NCBI RefSeq assembly: GCF_010993735.1
Contig: NZ_WQNI01000003.1
Location: 310,001-374,000, forward strand
Reading direction: 5' to 3'
Length of the DNA stretch: 64,000 nucleotides
DNA from: Chelativorans alearensis
GTDB lineage: Bacteria; Pseudomonadota; Alphaproteobacteria; Rhizobiales; Rhizobiaceae
A program made the position numbers and the translations under genes. Of this stretch, positions 1-10,621 are shown piece by piece; the stretch's first letter is position 1; each line of letters starts with the position of its first letter. The notes under the pieces are model-generated. The model ran no database searches, had not been told where the DNA came from, and worked only from the letters and a program-made list of their open reading frames with translations.

Positions 1-1018
1 CGTTTACGGCGATCAGCGCGCCGCCGAGAACGGCTGCAAGCACCAGGATCAGCCGGAAGCCGCCGACGCGCAGCGTGGCGCTGGCGATGAACTTCATGGC
101 GATGGCGCCGAGCGCCGAAGAGAAGGTGAGCATGCCCGATTGGAACGGCGTGAGCCCGAAGCCGATCTGGAACATCAGCGGTAAAAGGAAAGGCACCGCC
201 CCCGCGCCGATGCGAAACAGCGAGCCGCCGATGATCGCCGCGCGGAAGGCGCGGTTGGAAAACAGCCTTAGGTCGAGGATGGGCCGCTCGGCGCGCCGCG
301 CGTGGCGTGCATAAAGCCACGCCATCGCCCCGCCCGCCGCCACCGTCGCCAGGCCCACCGCCGGCGGCAGCGCCGGCAGGCTGATGACCGACAGGCCGAA
401 CACCACGCCGGAGGCCGCAAGCCCGGAGAGCACGAAGCCCCTGCCGTCCAGCCTCTCGTTCTCCTGGGGCTCGAACTCCGGCAGCACACGCCCGGAGAAA
501 TAGATCCCCAAAAGCCCGATCGGCACGTTGATGAGAAAGATCCAGTGCCACGAGAAATAGGTCGTGATGAAGCCGCCGACCGGCGGCCCGACGAGAGGGC
601 CGACAAGCGCCGGCACGGTGAGCCAGGCCATGGCGGAGACGAGCTGGTTCTTCGGCGTCGCCCGCACCAGCACGAGCCGCCCCACCGGCGTCATCATCGC
701 TCCGCCCATGCCCTGCACGAAGCGCGCCATGACGAAGGCGAAGAGCGAATCCGAAAGCGCGCAGGCGACCGAGCCGACCACGAACACGCCGATGGCGAGG
801 CCGAACACGCGCTTGGCGCCGAACCGGTCCGCCATCCAGCCGCTGACCGGAATGAAGATGGCAAGCGCCACCAGATACGTCGTCAGCGCCAGCTTCAGCG
901 TCACAGGGCCCGCCCCGATATCCTCGGCGATCGCCGGCAGCGAGGTGGCGATAACGGTCGAATCCATCTGCTCCATAAAGAGCGCGACGGCAAGGATCAG
1001 CGGGAGCGAGCGGTTCAC
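1..1018 (-). CDS. MFS drug-efflux transporter, EmrB/QacA type (3' end outside window)
   Basis: The minus-strand frame is open from a GTG at 1018 to the window edge, so only the N-terminal ~339 residues are present. The translation is a run of hydrophobic helices. It has the conserved first helix with MEQMDSTVIATSLPAI, a GWMADRFGAKRVF loop typical of MFS motif A, and SWHWIFLINVPIG after helix 5, which is characteristic of the 14-TM DHA2 family (proton-coupled export of toxic compounds across the inner membrane). No ATG lies in frame upstream. The GTG start is the best available but has no strong ribosome site. The substrate cannot be read from the sequence. Confidence 0.85.
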   Translation of the reverse strand, partial: MNRSLPLILAVALFMEQMDSTVIATSLPAIAEDIGAGPVTLKLALTTYLVALAIFIPVSGWMADRFGAKRVFGLAIGVFVVGSVACALSDSLFAFVMARFVQGMGGAMMTPVGRLVLVRATPKNQLVSAMAWLTVPALVGPLVGPPVGGFITTYFSWHWIFLINVPIGLLGIYFSGRVLPEFEPQENERLDGRGFVLSGLAASGVVFGLSVISLPALPPAVGLATVAAGGAMAWLYARHARRAERPILDLRLFSNRAFRAAIIGGSLFRIGAGAVPFLLPLMFQIGFGLTPFQSGMLTFSSALGAIAMKFIASATLRVGGFRLILVLAAVLGGALIAVN

Positions 1019-1184
1019 GGGCGACGTCGGGTTGGCTTCGGAGGATCGGTCAGCGCAGGAGAAAAGCCGGCACGCACCATATCGGCCGAAAGGGCCGCAA
1101 TGTCAAAGGCGGGGAGGGGAGAAGCGTTCGCGCATGTGGCCGGAAAGATGCCGTCGATCTCGCCGGCAAGAGGCGGACCTCCGG

Positions 1185-1547
1185 TCATTTGTCGGATTTT
1201 GGATTACCTCCTCCTTCCCAATGAAAGTAATGCAGCATTCTATGCGCGACCGGGGCGATGATGATCCCGGACATGGCCACGAAGACAAAGCCGGAATAAA
1301 GCGCGAAAAGGCTGGCGAAGAGTTTCGCTCCGGGTGTTTTGGGTATTTCCGCCAAGCCCAGGCCGCTGACCAATGTTGTCGCATGCAGGGCCGCAAGGTC
1401 CCAATCCATCCTCTCAAGCACAACGAAACCGATCGCCCCAATCAGGATCGATCCCACCAGCAGGCAAAGCGCAGCCAGAACGTGAAGGAACACACGTCGC
1501 CGAAATCGGCTAAAGGGAATCAGCGGCTCACTGCGTCGCTCATACAT
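1185..1547 (-). CDS. Small two-TM membrane protein, channel-like
   Basis: This protein has about 120 residues. After a basic N-terminus there is one TM helix (FLHVLAALCLLVGSILIGAI), a short loop HATTLVSGLGL, then a second TM helix ending IIIAPVAHRMLHYFHWE. The TM–pore loop–TM layout resembles the ion-channel-2 family, but the filter reads SGLG rather than TVGYGD, so potassium selectivity is not supported. The ATG at 1547 is chosen because the residues before it in the longer frame do not look like protein. It is divergent from the GNAT gene. Confidence 0.6.
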   Translation of the reverse strand: MYERRSEPLIPFSRFRRRVFLHVLAALCLLVGSILIGAIGFVVLERMDWDLAALHATTLVSGLGLAEIPKTPGAKLFASLFALYSGFVFVAMSGIIIAPVAHRMLHYFHWEGGGNPKSDK

Positions 1548-1624
1548 GCAGGGTATTTTCGTTGGTTTTCTTTTCAAGGCAATGCAATGTTCAAAAAGGC
1601 TCAATCGAGCCGAGGAGGCCGAGA

Positions 1625-2134
1625 TTGCTGATCCGAAACGAACGTCCCGGTGATGAAGACGCCATCCACAGCCTTACGGTGGTGGCCTTCGAACCGATGG
1701 CGTTCAGCGACGGATCGGAAGCTCCGATAATCAGATCTCTAAGGAAGTCCGGCGACCTGACGTTATCCTTGGTCGCCGAAGAGGGCGGGGCAATCATAGG
1801 GCATATCGCATTCTCTCCGGTCACGATCGACGGCACCCACTTCAATTGGTTCGGCCTCGGCCCTGTGTCGGTACAGCCGGAAATGCAGCGGCAGGGTATC
1901 GGAAAAGCCCTGATCCTAACCGGGTTGGAAATGCTCAAGGAGCGCGGTGCTCATGGTTGTGCGTTGATCGGCAACCCCGAAATCTACAGCCGCGTGGGTT
2001 TCGAAAGCGACGGCCGGCTATCGTATGGGAACCTGGACAGCAGCTACGTCCAGAGATTAGTCCTCGCCGGCCCCGCGCCGCAAGGCGAGCTGAAATTTGC
2101 GCCGGCATTTGAAGCCGAGGGCCATGCCGGCTAG
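1625..2134 (+). CDS. GNAT family N-acetyltransferase (YhbS-like)
   Basis: The protein has 169 residues. The acetyl-CoA-binding motif A is visible as SVQPEMQRQGIGKALI, preceded by the beta strand FGLGPVSV. The later strand GCALIGNPEIYSRVGFE is typical of the YhbS/N-acetyltransferase subgroup. The frame is open further upstream, but a TTG at 1625 preceded by GAGGAGG at a good distance is the likely start. The upstream part overlaps the divergent gene and looks non-coding. The substrate is unknown. Confidence 0.75.
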   Translation: MLIRNERPGDEDAIHSLTVVAFEPMAFSDGSEAPIIRSLRKSGDLTLSLVAEEGGAIIGHIAFSPVTIDGTHFNWFGLGPVSVQPEMQRQGIGKALILTGLEMLKERGAHGCALIGNPEIYSRVGFESDGRLSYGNLDSSYVQRLVLAGPAPQGELKFAPAFEAEGHAG

Positions 2135-2149
2135 CTCAGGTGAGCGTGC

Positions 2150-3208
2150 CTATCGCGCATCGACCTCCGCCGCGTGGCGCTCGATGTCTTCGATGCGGTC
2201 GGGCGTTGCCGGATGCGTGGAGAAGAAATCGTTGCGGTCGTCGTCACCGTGGTCGTCGCGCAGCACCTTAAAGAGGCGCGCCAGGCCGGCCGGCTCCCGT
2301 CCCGCCTTCGCCATCAGTTCGACGCTGTAGCGGTCGGCCTCGCTCTCCTGGCCGCGCGAATAGGAAAGCGTCATCAGGCCCGAACCCTGGATGAGAACGT
2401 CCTCCACACCCGATCCGACATCGCCGCCGATGAACATGATCAGCGCCGTGACGCCGGCCGCCCGGTAGAGGCGGCGCAGGCTGTGCTGGTGGACCACATG
2501 GCCGATCTCGTGTGCCAGAACGCCCAGCACCGCATCCTCGTCGCCCGTCAGCCGCACCAATTCGTCGGTGAGGATGATTGTCCCGTCGGGCAGGGCGAAG
2601 GCATTGGGCCCGATGGGTCCGCCGCGGCGGAATTGCAGGTCGAAGGCGTCGGCGCCCTCGGGCGTGTGCGCGGCAAGGGAGCGGAAATCCGCCGTGATCG
2701 CCTGGCGCCGTCCAGCTTCCAGGCCCGAGGGATCGAGGATCGTCTGGTCGAGGGAAGCAAGCGCGCTCTGGCTTATCAGGCGCGGCGCGGCGGGCGGCGT
2801 CACTGCCACCGCCACCTCCACCGCGATCGGCAGGGCGTAGCGATAAAGCCCCACGCACAAAACGGCCACCACAGCCACCAGCAGGATAAGCCGCGGATGG
2901 AAGCGTTCCAGCCCGTGCACGAGCCCCACCCGCCATCCGCGATGCGCCTTGAGCCAGCGGTCGACGGCGTCGTTCTCCTCCGTCTCGAAGACGCTTCCAT
3001 CCGCAAAGGTGACCCGGCGCGGGATCCGGCCGACGCGATTGGAGACCGACAGGCCGGCAATGGCGCCCTCGGCAAGCCTCTCCCCGCCCTCCGCGCCCTT
3101 CACCGTCGCCGTGCCGCCAGCGAACGTGAGGCTGGCCGCCTCCGTCCGGCTTGAGCGCGGCGGGTGCCAGACGCCGGAAATGGCGGGATGAGGCGTGTCA
3201 GAACCCAA
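2150..3208 (-). CDS. M48 family zinc metallopeptidase, membrane-anchored
   Basis: The protein has 352 residues: a cytoplasmic N-terminal part, one TM segment around residues 105–130, then a peptidase domain. It carries the zinc motif HEIGH and the downstream ligand in ESEADR. It ends with DFFSTHPATPDRI, a hallmark of the Oma1/YcaL branch of M48, which degrades misfolded envelope proteins. It overlaps the upstream yjgN-like gene by 11 bp, so the two are probably one transcript with coupled translation. Confidence 0.85.
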   Translation of the reverse strand: MGSDTPHPAISGVWHPPRSSRTEAASLTFAGGTATVKGAEGGERLAEGAIAGLSVSNRVGRIPRRVTFADGSVFETEENDAVDRWLKAHRGWRVGLVHGLERFHPRLILLVAVVAVLCVGLYRYALPIAVEVAVAVTPPAAPRLISQSALASLDQTILDPSGLEAGRRQAITADFRSLAAHTPEGADAFDLQFRRGGPIGPNAFALPDGTIILTDELVRLTGDEDAVLGVLAHEIGHVVHQHSLRRLYRAAGVTALIMFIGGDVGSGVEDVLIQGSGLMTLSYSRGQESEADRYSVELMAKAGREPAGLARLFKVLRDDHGDDDRNDFFSTHPATPDRIEDIERHAAEVDAR

Positions 3209-4304
3209 AATCGAAGCCTTCCATATCCATGTATTCGGCGCCGATCGCCGGTCCCGTCTCCTCGACCTGGTTCAGATAGTCGTCGAGCGTGCCGCTGACA
3301 GTGAGCGCCGTGGCCGAGGCGACGTAACGCGCCATGCGCACCGCCGCCCAAGGCCGGGCGAAGCCGAGCGTGAGGATCGTCGCCACGAAGTTCGAGATGG
3401 CGATCCAGGCATAGCGCCGCCGCCCGAGGCGCGAGGCGAATTCGTGGCGGCCGTCGAGCACGGAGGCATTGAAGGCGACGTTGCGCACGCCCGCCCGGTA
3501 GAACAGCCCGGCGAAGCCATAGATGGCCATCAGACCGATGACGACGAGATAGATCGCAGCGGCGGCGTTCTCCTCGCTGCCCGCCAAACCGCTGCTCGCC
3601 ACGCCGAACATGGCGATCCCGAGCACGGTGAGCGGCGCCGCGCCGATCAGCACCACCAGCGCCGGCATCCACCACTGGCTGTAGAGCGCCTTCAGTTGCG
3701 GCTCGCAGGCGACCTTGCGCCCGCCATAGCTGACATTGCCCAGCGTGTAGCGCCACATCCAGCGCGAGGCCAGCGGCGCGAGAATGCCGAGCGTGAGTGC
3801 GGCAAGGGCCGGGCCGATCAGATAGGCCACCGCGGCGCCCCAATAGCCGCCGTGGAAGTCGAGGCGCACATTGCGGTAGCTGGTCACCCGCGCGTTGAAC
3901 CGCAGGCCCCGTTTGAAGAGCCACGGCATCGCGATGAGCAGCAAAATGGGCAGGACCAGGTTCGCCACCACGAACAAGGCCAGCATCTCCATGAGAGCGA
4001 GTACGGACGGCAGAGCGGTGTAGGCGATCAGCGCCACGAGAACGACGATCCGTCCGATGAGGATCTGCAGCCCCCGGGCATGATAGTCGAAGCTGTGCCC
4101 GGCAAGCCGCGTGTTGCCGTAGAAATAGCGCTGCCGGCGCACCTTCGCCCAGGCCGAGTAGATGCCGAGCGTGATGATCGTCAAAAGGATGTTGACGATC
4201 CAGATCCCGAAATACTCGCGGCCGGTGCCCGTAAAGGAGAACGGCTCGACGTGCCGTCCCTCCGGCTCCTCGCCCCTCTGACGAATTTGTGCAGCATCGT
4301 TCAT
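3198..4304 (-). CDS. YjgN-like DUF898 inner-membrane protein
   Basis: The protein has 368 residues. It is polytopic, with repeated segments of the form ITLGIYSAWAKVRRQRYFY and ILTLGFARPWAAVRMARYV, the signature of DUF898/YjgN. The function of the family is not established. The ATG start is at 4304. The 3' end overlaps the M48 peptidase gene, suggesting that the pair acts together in the envelope. This is the usual pairing for the family as I recall it. Confidence 0.85.
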   Translation of the reverse strand: MNDAAQIRQRGEEPEGRHVEPFSFTGTGREYFGIWIVNILLTIITLGIYSAWAKVRRQRYFYGNTRLAGHSFDYHARGLQILIGRIVVLVALIAYTALPSVLALMEMLALFVVANLVLPILLLIAMPWLFKRGLRFNARVTSYRNVRLDFHGGYWGAAVAYLIGPALAALTLGILAPLASRWMWRYTLGNVSYGGRKVACEPQLKALYSQWWMPALVVLIGAAPLTVLGIAMFGVASSGLAGSEENAAAAIYLVVIGLMAIYGFAGLFYRAGVRNVAFNASVLDGRHEFASRLGRRRYAWIAISNFVATILTLGFARPWAAVRMARYVASATALTVSGTLDDYLNQVEETGPAIGAEYMDMEGFDFGF

Positions 4305-4433
4305 TGCAATACCCCCAGCCTAAGGAATCCCAGCCTAATGGAATCAATGTCAATCAATGGGCGGCGAGCATCGCCGCAATCAGCCATCTTTTCAATTCTT
4401 GACGGACGTGGTACGAGCCAGCGCCAATCCTGA

Positions 4434-6014
<1,581 letters not shown>

Positions 6015-6060
6015 AGCAATTCCAGGAAAAGTGGAAACCGGTTTTCCGTCCGGAATTGCG
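6015..6060. repeat. 46-bp palindromic intergenic repeat, copy 1
   Basis: The repeat begins AGCAATTCCAGGAAAAGTGG and ends CCGTCCGGAATTGCG. The ends form an inverted repeat around a central AAACCGGTTT. An identical copy is at 13491–13536. It starts directly after the guaB stop. From memory, this element is dispersed widely in Rhizobiales intergenic regions. Confidence 0.9.
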
Positions 6061-6091
6061 TGAAATCAAAAGGATCTAAGTGCCAAAAAGC

Positions 6092-6120
6092 AAGAGGCCC
6101 CGGAAAATCCAGGGCCTCTT
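6092..6120. terminator. Bidirectional terminator between guaB and aqpZ
   Basis: This is a perfect 9-bp stem AAGAGGCCC/GGGCCTCTT with an 11-nt loop. On the minus strand it is followed by GCTTTTTGG, and the two flanking genes converge on it. It can end both transcripts. Confidence 0.75.
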
Positions 6121-6127
6121 CGTTTGT

Positions 6128-6835
6128 TCAGGCCTTCGCCTTTTTCACCGTCCCGGTACTGCCCATCTCCTCGAACACACCCGCCTTGTAGAGAAGGCCG
6201 GCGATGGCGCCGCCGATGAGTGGGGCGACGATGAAGAGCCACAACTGGCCGATCGCCGCGCCGCCGGAAAACAGCGCCGGCCCGATGGAGCGCGCCGGGT
6301 TTACCGAGGTTCCGGTGACGGCGATGAGACATATGTGGATCGCCGTCAGCGTCAGGCCGATGACAAGCCCCGCCATGACAGTGCCGTGCTTCTCCGACGT
6401 CACGCCGAGGATGACCATGACGAAGACGAACGTCGCCACCGCCTCTGCGATGAATGCGGCGCCGGTGGAATAGTCGCTCCACCCGTTCGCCGCCAGGTTG
6501 GCGGGCGCGCCCGCGGCAGAGCCGGAAGCGATGAGCCACAATACGACGGCGCCGATGATGCCGCCGATCACCTGGGCGGCCATGTAGGGCACGACCTCCT
6601 TCGCCGGCAGCCGGCCGGCAAGATAGACGCCGAGCGTGACCGCCGGGTTGAGATGCGCGCCCGAGACGGGACCGACCGCATAGGCCATCGCCACCACGGC
6701 GATACCGAAGGCCAGCGCGATACCCACGGCGCCGCCCGTCGGGATAAGATCCCCGAAGCCGCCGAGAACGACGCTCGAACAGCCGATGAAGACAAGGCAA
6801 AAGGTGCCGAACAGTTCTGCAATATAAGCTTTCAT
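6128..6835 (-). CDS. aqpZ: Aquaporin Z
   Basis: The protein has 235 residues with six TM helices and both half-helix NPA motifs (GAHLNPAVTLG and GTSVNPARSIGPALF). The NPAR-S form and the short loops fit the water-selective AqpZ branch rather than GlpF. The start MKAYIAELFGTF matches the family. Four extra codons are open upstream. It is convergent with guaB. Confidence 0.93.
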   Translation of the reverse strand: MKAYIAELFGTFCLVFIGCSSVVLGGFGDLIPTGGAVGIALAFGIAVVAMAYAVGPVSGAHLNPAVTLGVYLAGRLPAKEVVPYMAAQVIGGIIGAVVLWLIASGSAAGAPANLAANGWSDYSTGAAFIAEAVATFVFVMVILGVTSEKHGTVMAGLVIGLTLTAIHICLIAVTGTSVNPARSIGPALFSGGAAIGQLWLFIVAPLIGGAIAGLLYKAGVFEEMGSTGTVKKAKA

Positions 6836-7004
6836 AATGCGAATCACCCCGCAATTGGATTTATCTATCGAGTTTCCTACAACTTGTCATTGAAGGCAAA
6901 TAACTTATGCGGGTCCTGCAGTGGCTAAGACCCAATGATTACACGCGGCGAAATCCCAAGGAGCGTGGTTTGCGGACCTTCGACCGATGCGATAACACTT
7001 CTGC

Positions 7005-7400
7005 ATGCGTGAACCTGATTTCGACTTGGATGGCTGGTGCTTAGATGATGGGGAGGAATACCATCGTGCGGCACCAGACACATTTTGGATTCCTGATCGC
7101 GTGGCTAGGGAAGGATTACAGCCGGGCGACTTGGCCAAGCTGATCTTCCGCATCAGCGTCGGTGATCCGGAAGCGCCTGTTGCGGTGGAACGCATGTGGG
7201 TGCTTGTTCGCGAGCGTATCCCCGGCGGCTATCTCGGCATCTTGGACAACGATCCAGTCGCCATAGAGGAAAACGAGGAGTTCTGGAGCGGCATCGAATT
7301 GCCATTCGCGGCCCATCACGTCGTCAACATCAATGAGCGGAACGAGAACACTATCGCACTCGCGGCTCAAGAGCCCAAGCGTCACTGGCCTAAATCTTGA
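7005..7400 (+). CDS. Small DUF2314/DUF2185-like protein
   Basis: The 131-residue acidic protein has no TM segment or signal peptide. The pattern FRISVGDPEAPVAVERMWV followed by GYLGILDNDP resembles the DUF2314/DUF2185 fold, which is common among immunity proteins of polymorphic toxins. The family assignment is from motif resemblance only. It lies beside the repeat protein/membrane protein pair at 7458–9479, which may or may not be relevant. The region has lower GC than its neighbours. Confidence 0.5.
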   Translation: MREPDFDLDGWCLDDGEEYHRAAPDTFWIPDRVAREGLQPGDLAKLIFRISVGDPEAPVAVERMWVLVRERIPGGYLGILDNDPVAIEENEEFWSGIELPFAAHHVVNINERNENTIALAAQEPKRHWPKS

Positions 7401-7457
7401 GGGACGAATATCGATGATTTGACGGCTTCGCCAGTGGCGCTGTCGAACGCATTCATC

Positions 7458-7832
7458 TCACCACCATCCATTCACACGGGCGAGACCGATGATCAACATT
7501 GCGACGGCGAAGCCAATCGGCTCCAACGGGTTTGGCCGCGTATAGACTGGGTCAAGGGCTTCAAGCCTATGTCGATAACCGAATAGATAGCCATAGAGAG
7601 TAAGGATGAGCGCAGGTAGTGTGAGTAGAAAGAAATATCCGGCAACCTTGTTGAATGACCATCCCGGCTCTCGAGAGAATTGCCCAAAAACCGCTTCATA
7701 GGCAAACGCTGCCCACAAGCAACTGGCAAAGAACGCCATTAACGCCTTCTTCCTCGGCATCTCCTTTCCGTATCGGATGTAGAACCAGAAGAGCCAGATG
7801 ACCCAAGCTCGGAGCTTTGCATAAAGTGCCAT
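7458..7832 (-). CDS. Small multi-TM membrane protein, possible immunity protein
   Basis: The 124-residue protein has three to four hydrophobic segments (AWVIWLFWFYIRY, ALMAFFASCLWAAFAYEAVF, VAGYFFLLTLPALILTLYGY and IGFAVAMLIIGLARV). It starts 9 bp after the stop of the large repeat protein, so the two form an operon. An inner-membrane protein directly after a large protein with glycine-zipper helices is the layout seen for pore-forming toxins and their immunity proteins. This is inference from context; I do not recognise the family. Confidence 0.55.
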   Translation of the reverse strand: MALYAKLRAWVIWLFWFYIRYGKEMPRKKALMAFFASCLWAAFAYEAVFGQFSREPGWSFNKVAGYFFLLTLPALILTLYGYLFGYRHRLEALDPVYTRPNPLEPIGFAVAMLIIGLARVNGWW

Positions 7833-7841
7833 CGGGGTGGC

Positions 7842-9479
7842 CTACTTGAACACCCCGACGATGGTGGTGCTGAGCCGGGACAGGGCATCGTTGGTTCTCT
7901 CAATAGCTCTACCGGCAAGTTCAAGCCCTTTGTCAACGCCTCTGGCAATTGTCGGTGTCCAACTATCGATGTGCTGGTCGAGCTTCTTGTTGACTTCCCA
8001 GCTGTCATAAAGTCGTTCGGTCGTAACTGCCATCGCCGTTCCAGCAACTGCGGGCCCGGTTCCAAATGTCACCGGTGCGGTAGGCGAAGCTACTACAGCT
8101 CCTCCAAAAGCACCAATTGCTGCCGCCGTGGTGTTATCGATCTGCTTCGCCGCGCCCGTGATGGTCCTGGCGATCTGCATGCCGGTGGTATCGTCCTCTT
8201 CGATCGACAGGTAGCCCCCTGCCGCGCCGATGGCCGGGCCGATGGCCCAACCGCCGATCCTGGCGGCCTTGCCGATGCTGGCGGCAAGCTTGTTGTTCTC
8301 CAGCGCCTCCGCAATCGCTTTCGAGGAGGCCGCGTCCGGGCCGGCCGGCAGGTTGCTGGTTCTGGCCGCCCGCTCCAGCGCCTCCACCGTGCCGTATTTC
8401 TGGTAGGCCTCCATATGGCTGGCCCAGTTGGCGGGATGGCCCGCAGGCGTTTTGCCGATGAGTGCATCGGCCTTGGCCGCATTGGCCGGCAGGTTCCCGG
8501 CATTGCCACGCGTCAGAATTCCCGCGGCGTCGGTGCGAATACTCCAGGCCGCCTGCTGGTCGATAGCATTGCCAGCACCGACCGCAAACGCCCCGGTCAC
8601 CGAGGGCAGGCCGCCCAGCGTTTCGATGGCTTGCCCGACGACGCCCCTTTCCTCGGCCACCGCCTCATCGGCGCGATAGCGGCTCAGCGCCTCAATGCTG
8701 TCGATCTCGGCCTGGCGCTGGGTGGCGGCCAGGTTGACCTCGCGTGCGGTACGCGCCCGTTCCGCTATGTGCTGTGCCTCCAGCGCCCGCATGCTGGCCG
8801 TCTCCGCCTGGCGGGCGCTTGGCGTCGTCGGCAGGTTCGCCATGATCTGCGAGCGGGTGTAGGCGGCCATGCTGGCCACCTCCGCTTCGCGGGCGCTGGG
8901 CTGTCCGTCCGGCGGCGCGACATGGCTATAGTCCTTCGGCGCGTCGCCGGAAAGCGACGCCCTGGCCGCCTCCAGGCTGGCGGCAAAGTCCGCCCGCGCT
9001 TGCGCCTCGGATTGCGCCGTCTGGGCGTTGCGATAGGAGGCCATGCTAGTGCGTTCGGCATCGCGATGGCTGGGCATGCCGCTATAGGCCGTGCGAGACG
9101 CCGAAGACGGGCTCGCGCTGGGCGAGAACGAGGACCGGCTGGACCTGCTCGTGCTACGGGAGCTGTTATAGGAGGCCATGCTGGCGTCCTCCGCCGAACG
9201 ATGGCTTGGACTGCTGGCGCTGTAGCTCGATGAAGATCGGGTGCTGGAGGAGCGGCTATAGCTGTCGTAGGAGGCCATGCTGGCGTTTTCGGCAGACCGC
9301 GCCGAGGGGGAATAGCTGCTGGTGCTGTAGCTCGATGCGGTACTGGAGGACCCGCTGAAGCTGTTCGAGCCGCTGAAGCTGTTGAAGCCGCCGACCGAGC
9401 CTGTGCTGGAACTCCGGCCGGAACTTTCCGACGGCGAGAAGCCGTTCGTGCCTGCCGATCCGGACACCGCGCCGACCAT
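7842..9479 (-). CDS. Ser-rich repeat protein with C-terminal glycine-zipper helices, possible toxin
   Basis: The protein has 545 residues from an ATG at 9479 that follows GGAGG. The N-terminal ~170 residues are dominated by Ser, Gly and Tyr. Six repeats of the form (A/H/Q)-R-x-A-E-x-x-S-(M/I)-x-(A/S)-(Y/L) follow, such as HRSAEDASMASY and AREAEVASMAAY. The C-terminal part has two hydrophobic Gly/Ala-rich segments (GGWAIGPAIGAAGGYL and AAAIGAFGGAVVASP). No signal peptide is seen. I do not recognise a family. The glycine-zipper tail and the adjacent membrane protein suggest a membrane-inserting effector, but this is speculative. Confidence 0.6.
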   Translation of the reverse strand: MVGAVSGSAGTNGFSPSESSGRSSSTGSVGGFNSFSGSNSFSGSSSTASSYSTSSYSPSARSAENASMASYDSYSRSSSTRSSSSYSASSPSHRSAEDASMASYNSSRSTSRSSRSSFSPSASPSSASRTAYSGMPSHRDAERTSMASYRNAQTAQSEAQARADFAASLEAARASLSGDAPKDYSHVAPPDGQPSAREAEVASMAAYTRSQIMANLPTTPSARQAETASMRALEAQHIAERARTAREVNLAATQRQAEIDSIEALSRYRADEAVAEERGVVGQAIETLGGLPSVTGAFAVGAGNAIDQQAAWSIRTDAAGILTRGNAGNLPANAAKADALIGKTPAGHPANWASHMEAYQKYGTVEALERAARTSNLPAGPDAASSKAIAEALENNKLAASIGKAARIGGWAIGPAIGAAGGYLSIEEDDTTGMQIARTITGAAKQIDNTTAAAIGAFGGAVVASPTAPVTFGTGPAVAGTAMAVTTERLYDSWEVNKKLDQHIDSWTPTIARGVDKGLELAGRAIERTNDALSRLSTTIVGVFK

Positions 9480-9578
9480 GCTGCACCCTCCGCGTGCGCG
9501 CCCCCACGCGCACAACCATCAATGCCGCAAAGGGCGCCCCCCGGTCAAGGCTATTGCGCAAGGAAGCGCCATCACGAT

Positions 9579-10475
9579 CTAAGAGCCGCGGCGGGCGTCC
9601 TCGATTGCCTCGCCGAGCGCGGCAAAGTCCGCCTGCCGCGGGTTGGTCTTGCGCCAGGCAAGGCAGACGGTGCGCGAAGGTTCGGGTTCGGTGAAGGGCA
9701 GAACGCGCACGCCGGGCAGAAGCTCCGCCGCCTTCCGCGCCATCTCCGGTATCAGCGTCACCCCGAGGCCGTGCGAGACCATGTAGAGAAGGGTGGCGAG
9801 GCTCGTGGCGCCGAAGCTTGCCATGGTGACGGGCTTGACCATGCCGCAGACGGCAAGCGCCTGGGCACGCATGCAGTGCCCGTCTTCCAGAAGCATCAGC
9901 CGCTCCAGCGCCATGCTTTCCTGGGCCACCGGCGGAGCGATGCGCTCGGCCTCCTCCTCCGGCACGGCAAGGAAGAAGCGGTCCTCGAAAAGTGCCGTGC
10001 TCTGAAGCCGCGGCTCGTCCAGCGGCTCCGCGGCGATCGCGGCGTCGAGGCGCCCGTTGCTGGTCTCCTCCAGCAGCGTGGCGGTGACGGCCTCGCGCAC
10101 CTCCAGCCGTAGCGCCGGAAAACGCCTTTTGAGGAGAGGGAGCAGCTGCGGCAGCAGATAGGGCGCCACCGTCGGGATGACGCCCAGCCGGAAGCGGCCG
10201 TCGAGGACATCGCGTCCCCGGCGCGCCACGCTCTCCAGGTCCTCGACCTCGGCCAGGATGCGGGCGATGCGCGGGCGCAGCGCCTGTGCCTCCGCCGTCA
10301 GCCGCACGCCGCCGCCGCGCTCGAACAGCTTGTAGCCAAGCTGCGCCTCCATCTCGGCGATCTGCGCGGAAAGGGCCGGCTGGGTGACGCCGGCCGTCTC
10401 GGCCGCGCGCCCGAAATGCAGCTGCTCTGCCAGCCGCTCGAAATACTGCATCTGACGAAGGGTTACCCGTAGCAT
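9579..10475 (-). CDS. oxyR: LysR-family peroxide sensor OxyR
   Basis: The 298-residue protein has an N-terminal winged helix (LRQMQYFERLAEQLHFGRAA, then TQPALSAQIAEME) and a LysR substrate domain. The redox pair is visible as GHCMRAQALAVC, two cysteines separated by eight residues, exactly as in E. coli OxyR (C199/C208). This makes OxyR far more likely than a generic LysR protein. It should activate peroxide-defence genes once the disulfide forms. No catalase gene is adjacent. Confidence 0.9.
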   Translation of the reverse strand: MLRVTLRQMQYFERLAEQLHFGRAAETAGVTQPALSAQIAEMEAQLGYKLFERGGGVRLTAEAQALRPRIARILAEVEDLESVARRGRDVLDGRFRLGVIPTVAPYLLPQLLPLLKRRFPALRLEVREAVTATLLEETSNGRLDAAIAAEPLDEPRLQSTALFEDRFFLAVPEEEAERIAPPVAQESMALERLMLLEDGHCMRAQALAVCGMVKPVTMASFGATSLATLLYMVSHGLGVTLIPEMARKAAELLPGVRVLPFTEPEPSRTVCLAWRKTNPRQADFAALGEAIEDARRGS

Positions 10476-10621
10476 AAGAGAAACCTATCATGCAGGGCAT
10501 AAATGGCAATCAGAGATTATGGTAATGTACGGCCGCGCGCCCTCGCGAATCTAAACCTTGCCTCCCGCGCCCACAGGCCCTAGCAACACTGCGAGACGGG
10601 TAAACCGAAAAGGCAATGATC

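Noticed and set aside
302-1631. Two long plus-strand frames at the window start
   Set aside because: They are shadows of the minus-strand MFS transporter: Arg/His-rich with no domain, while the opposite strand gives a clear transporter.
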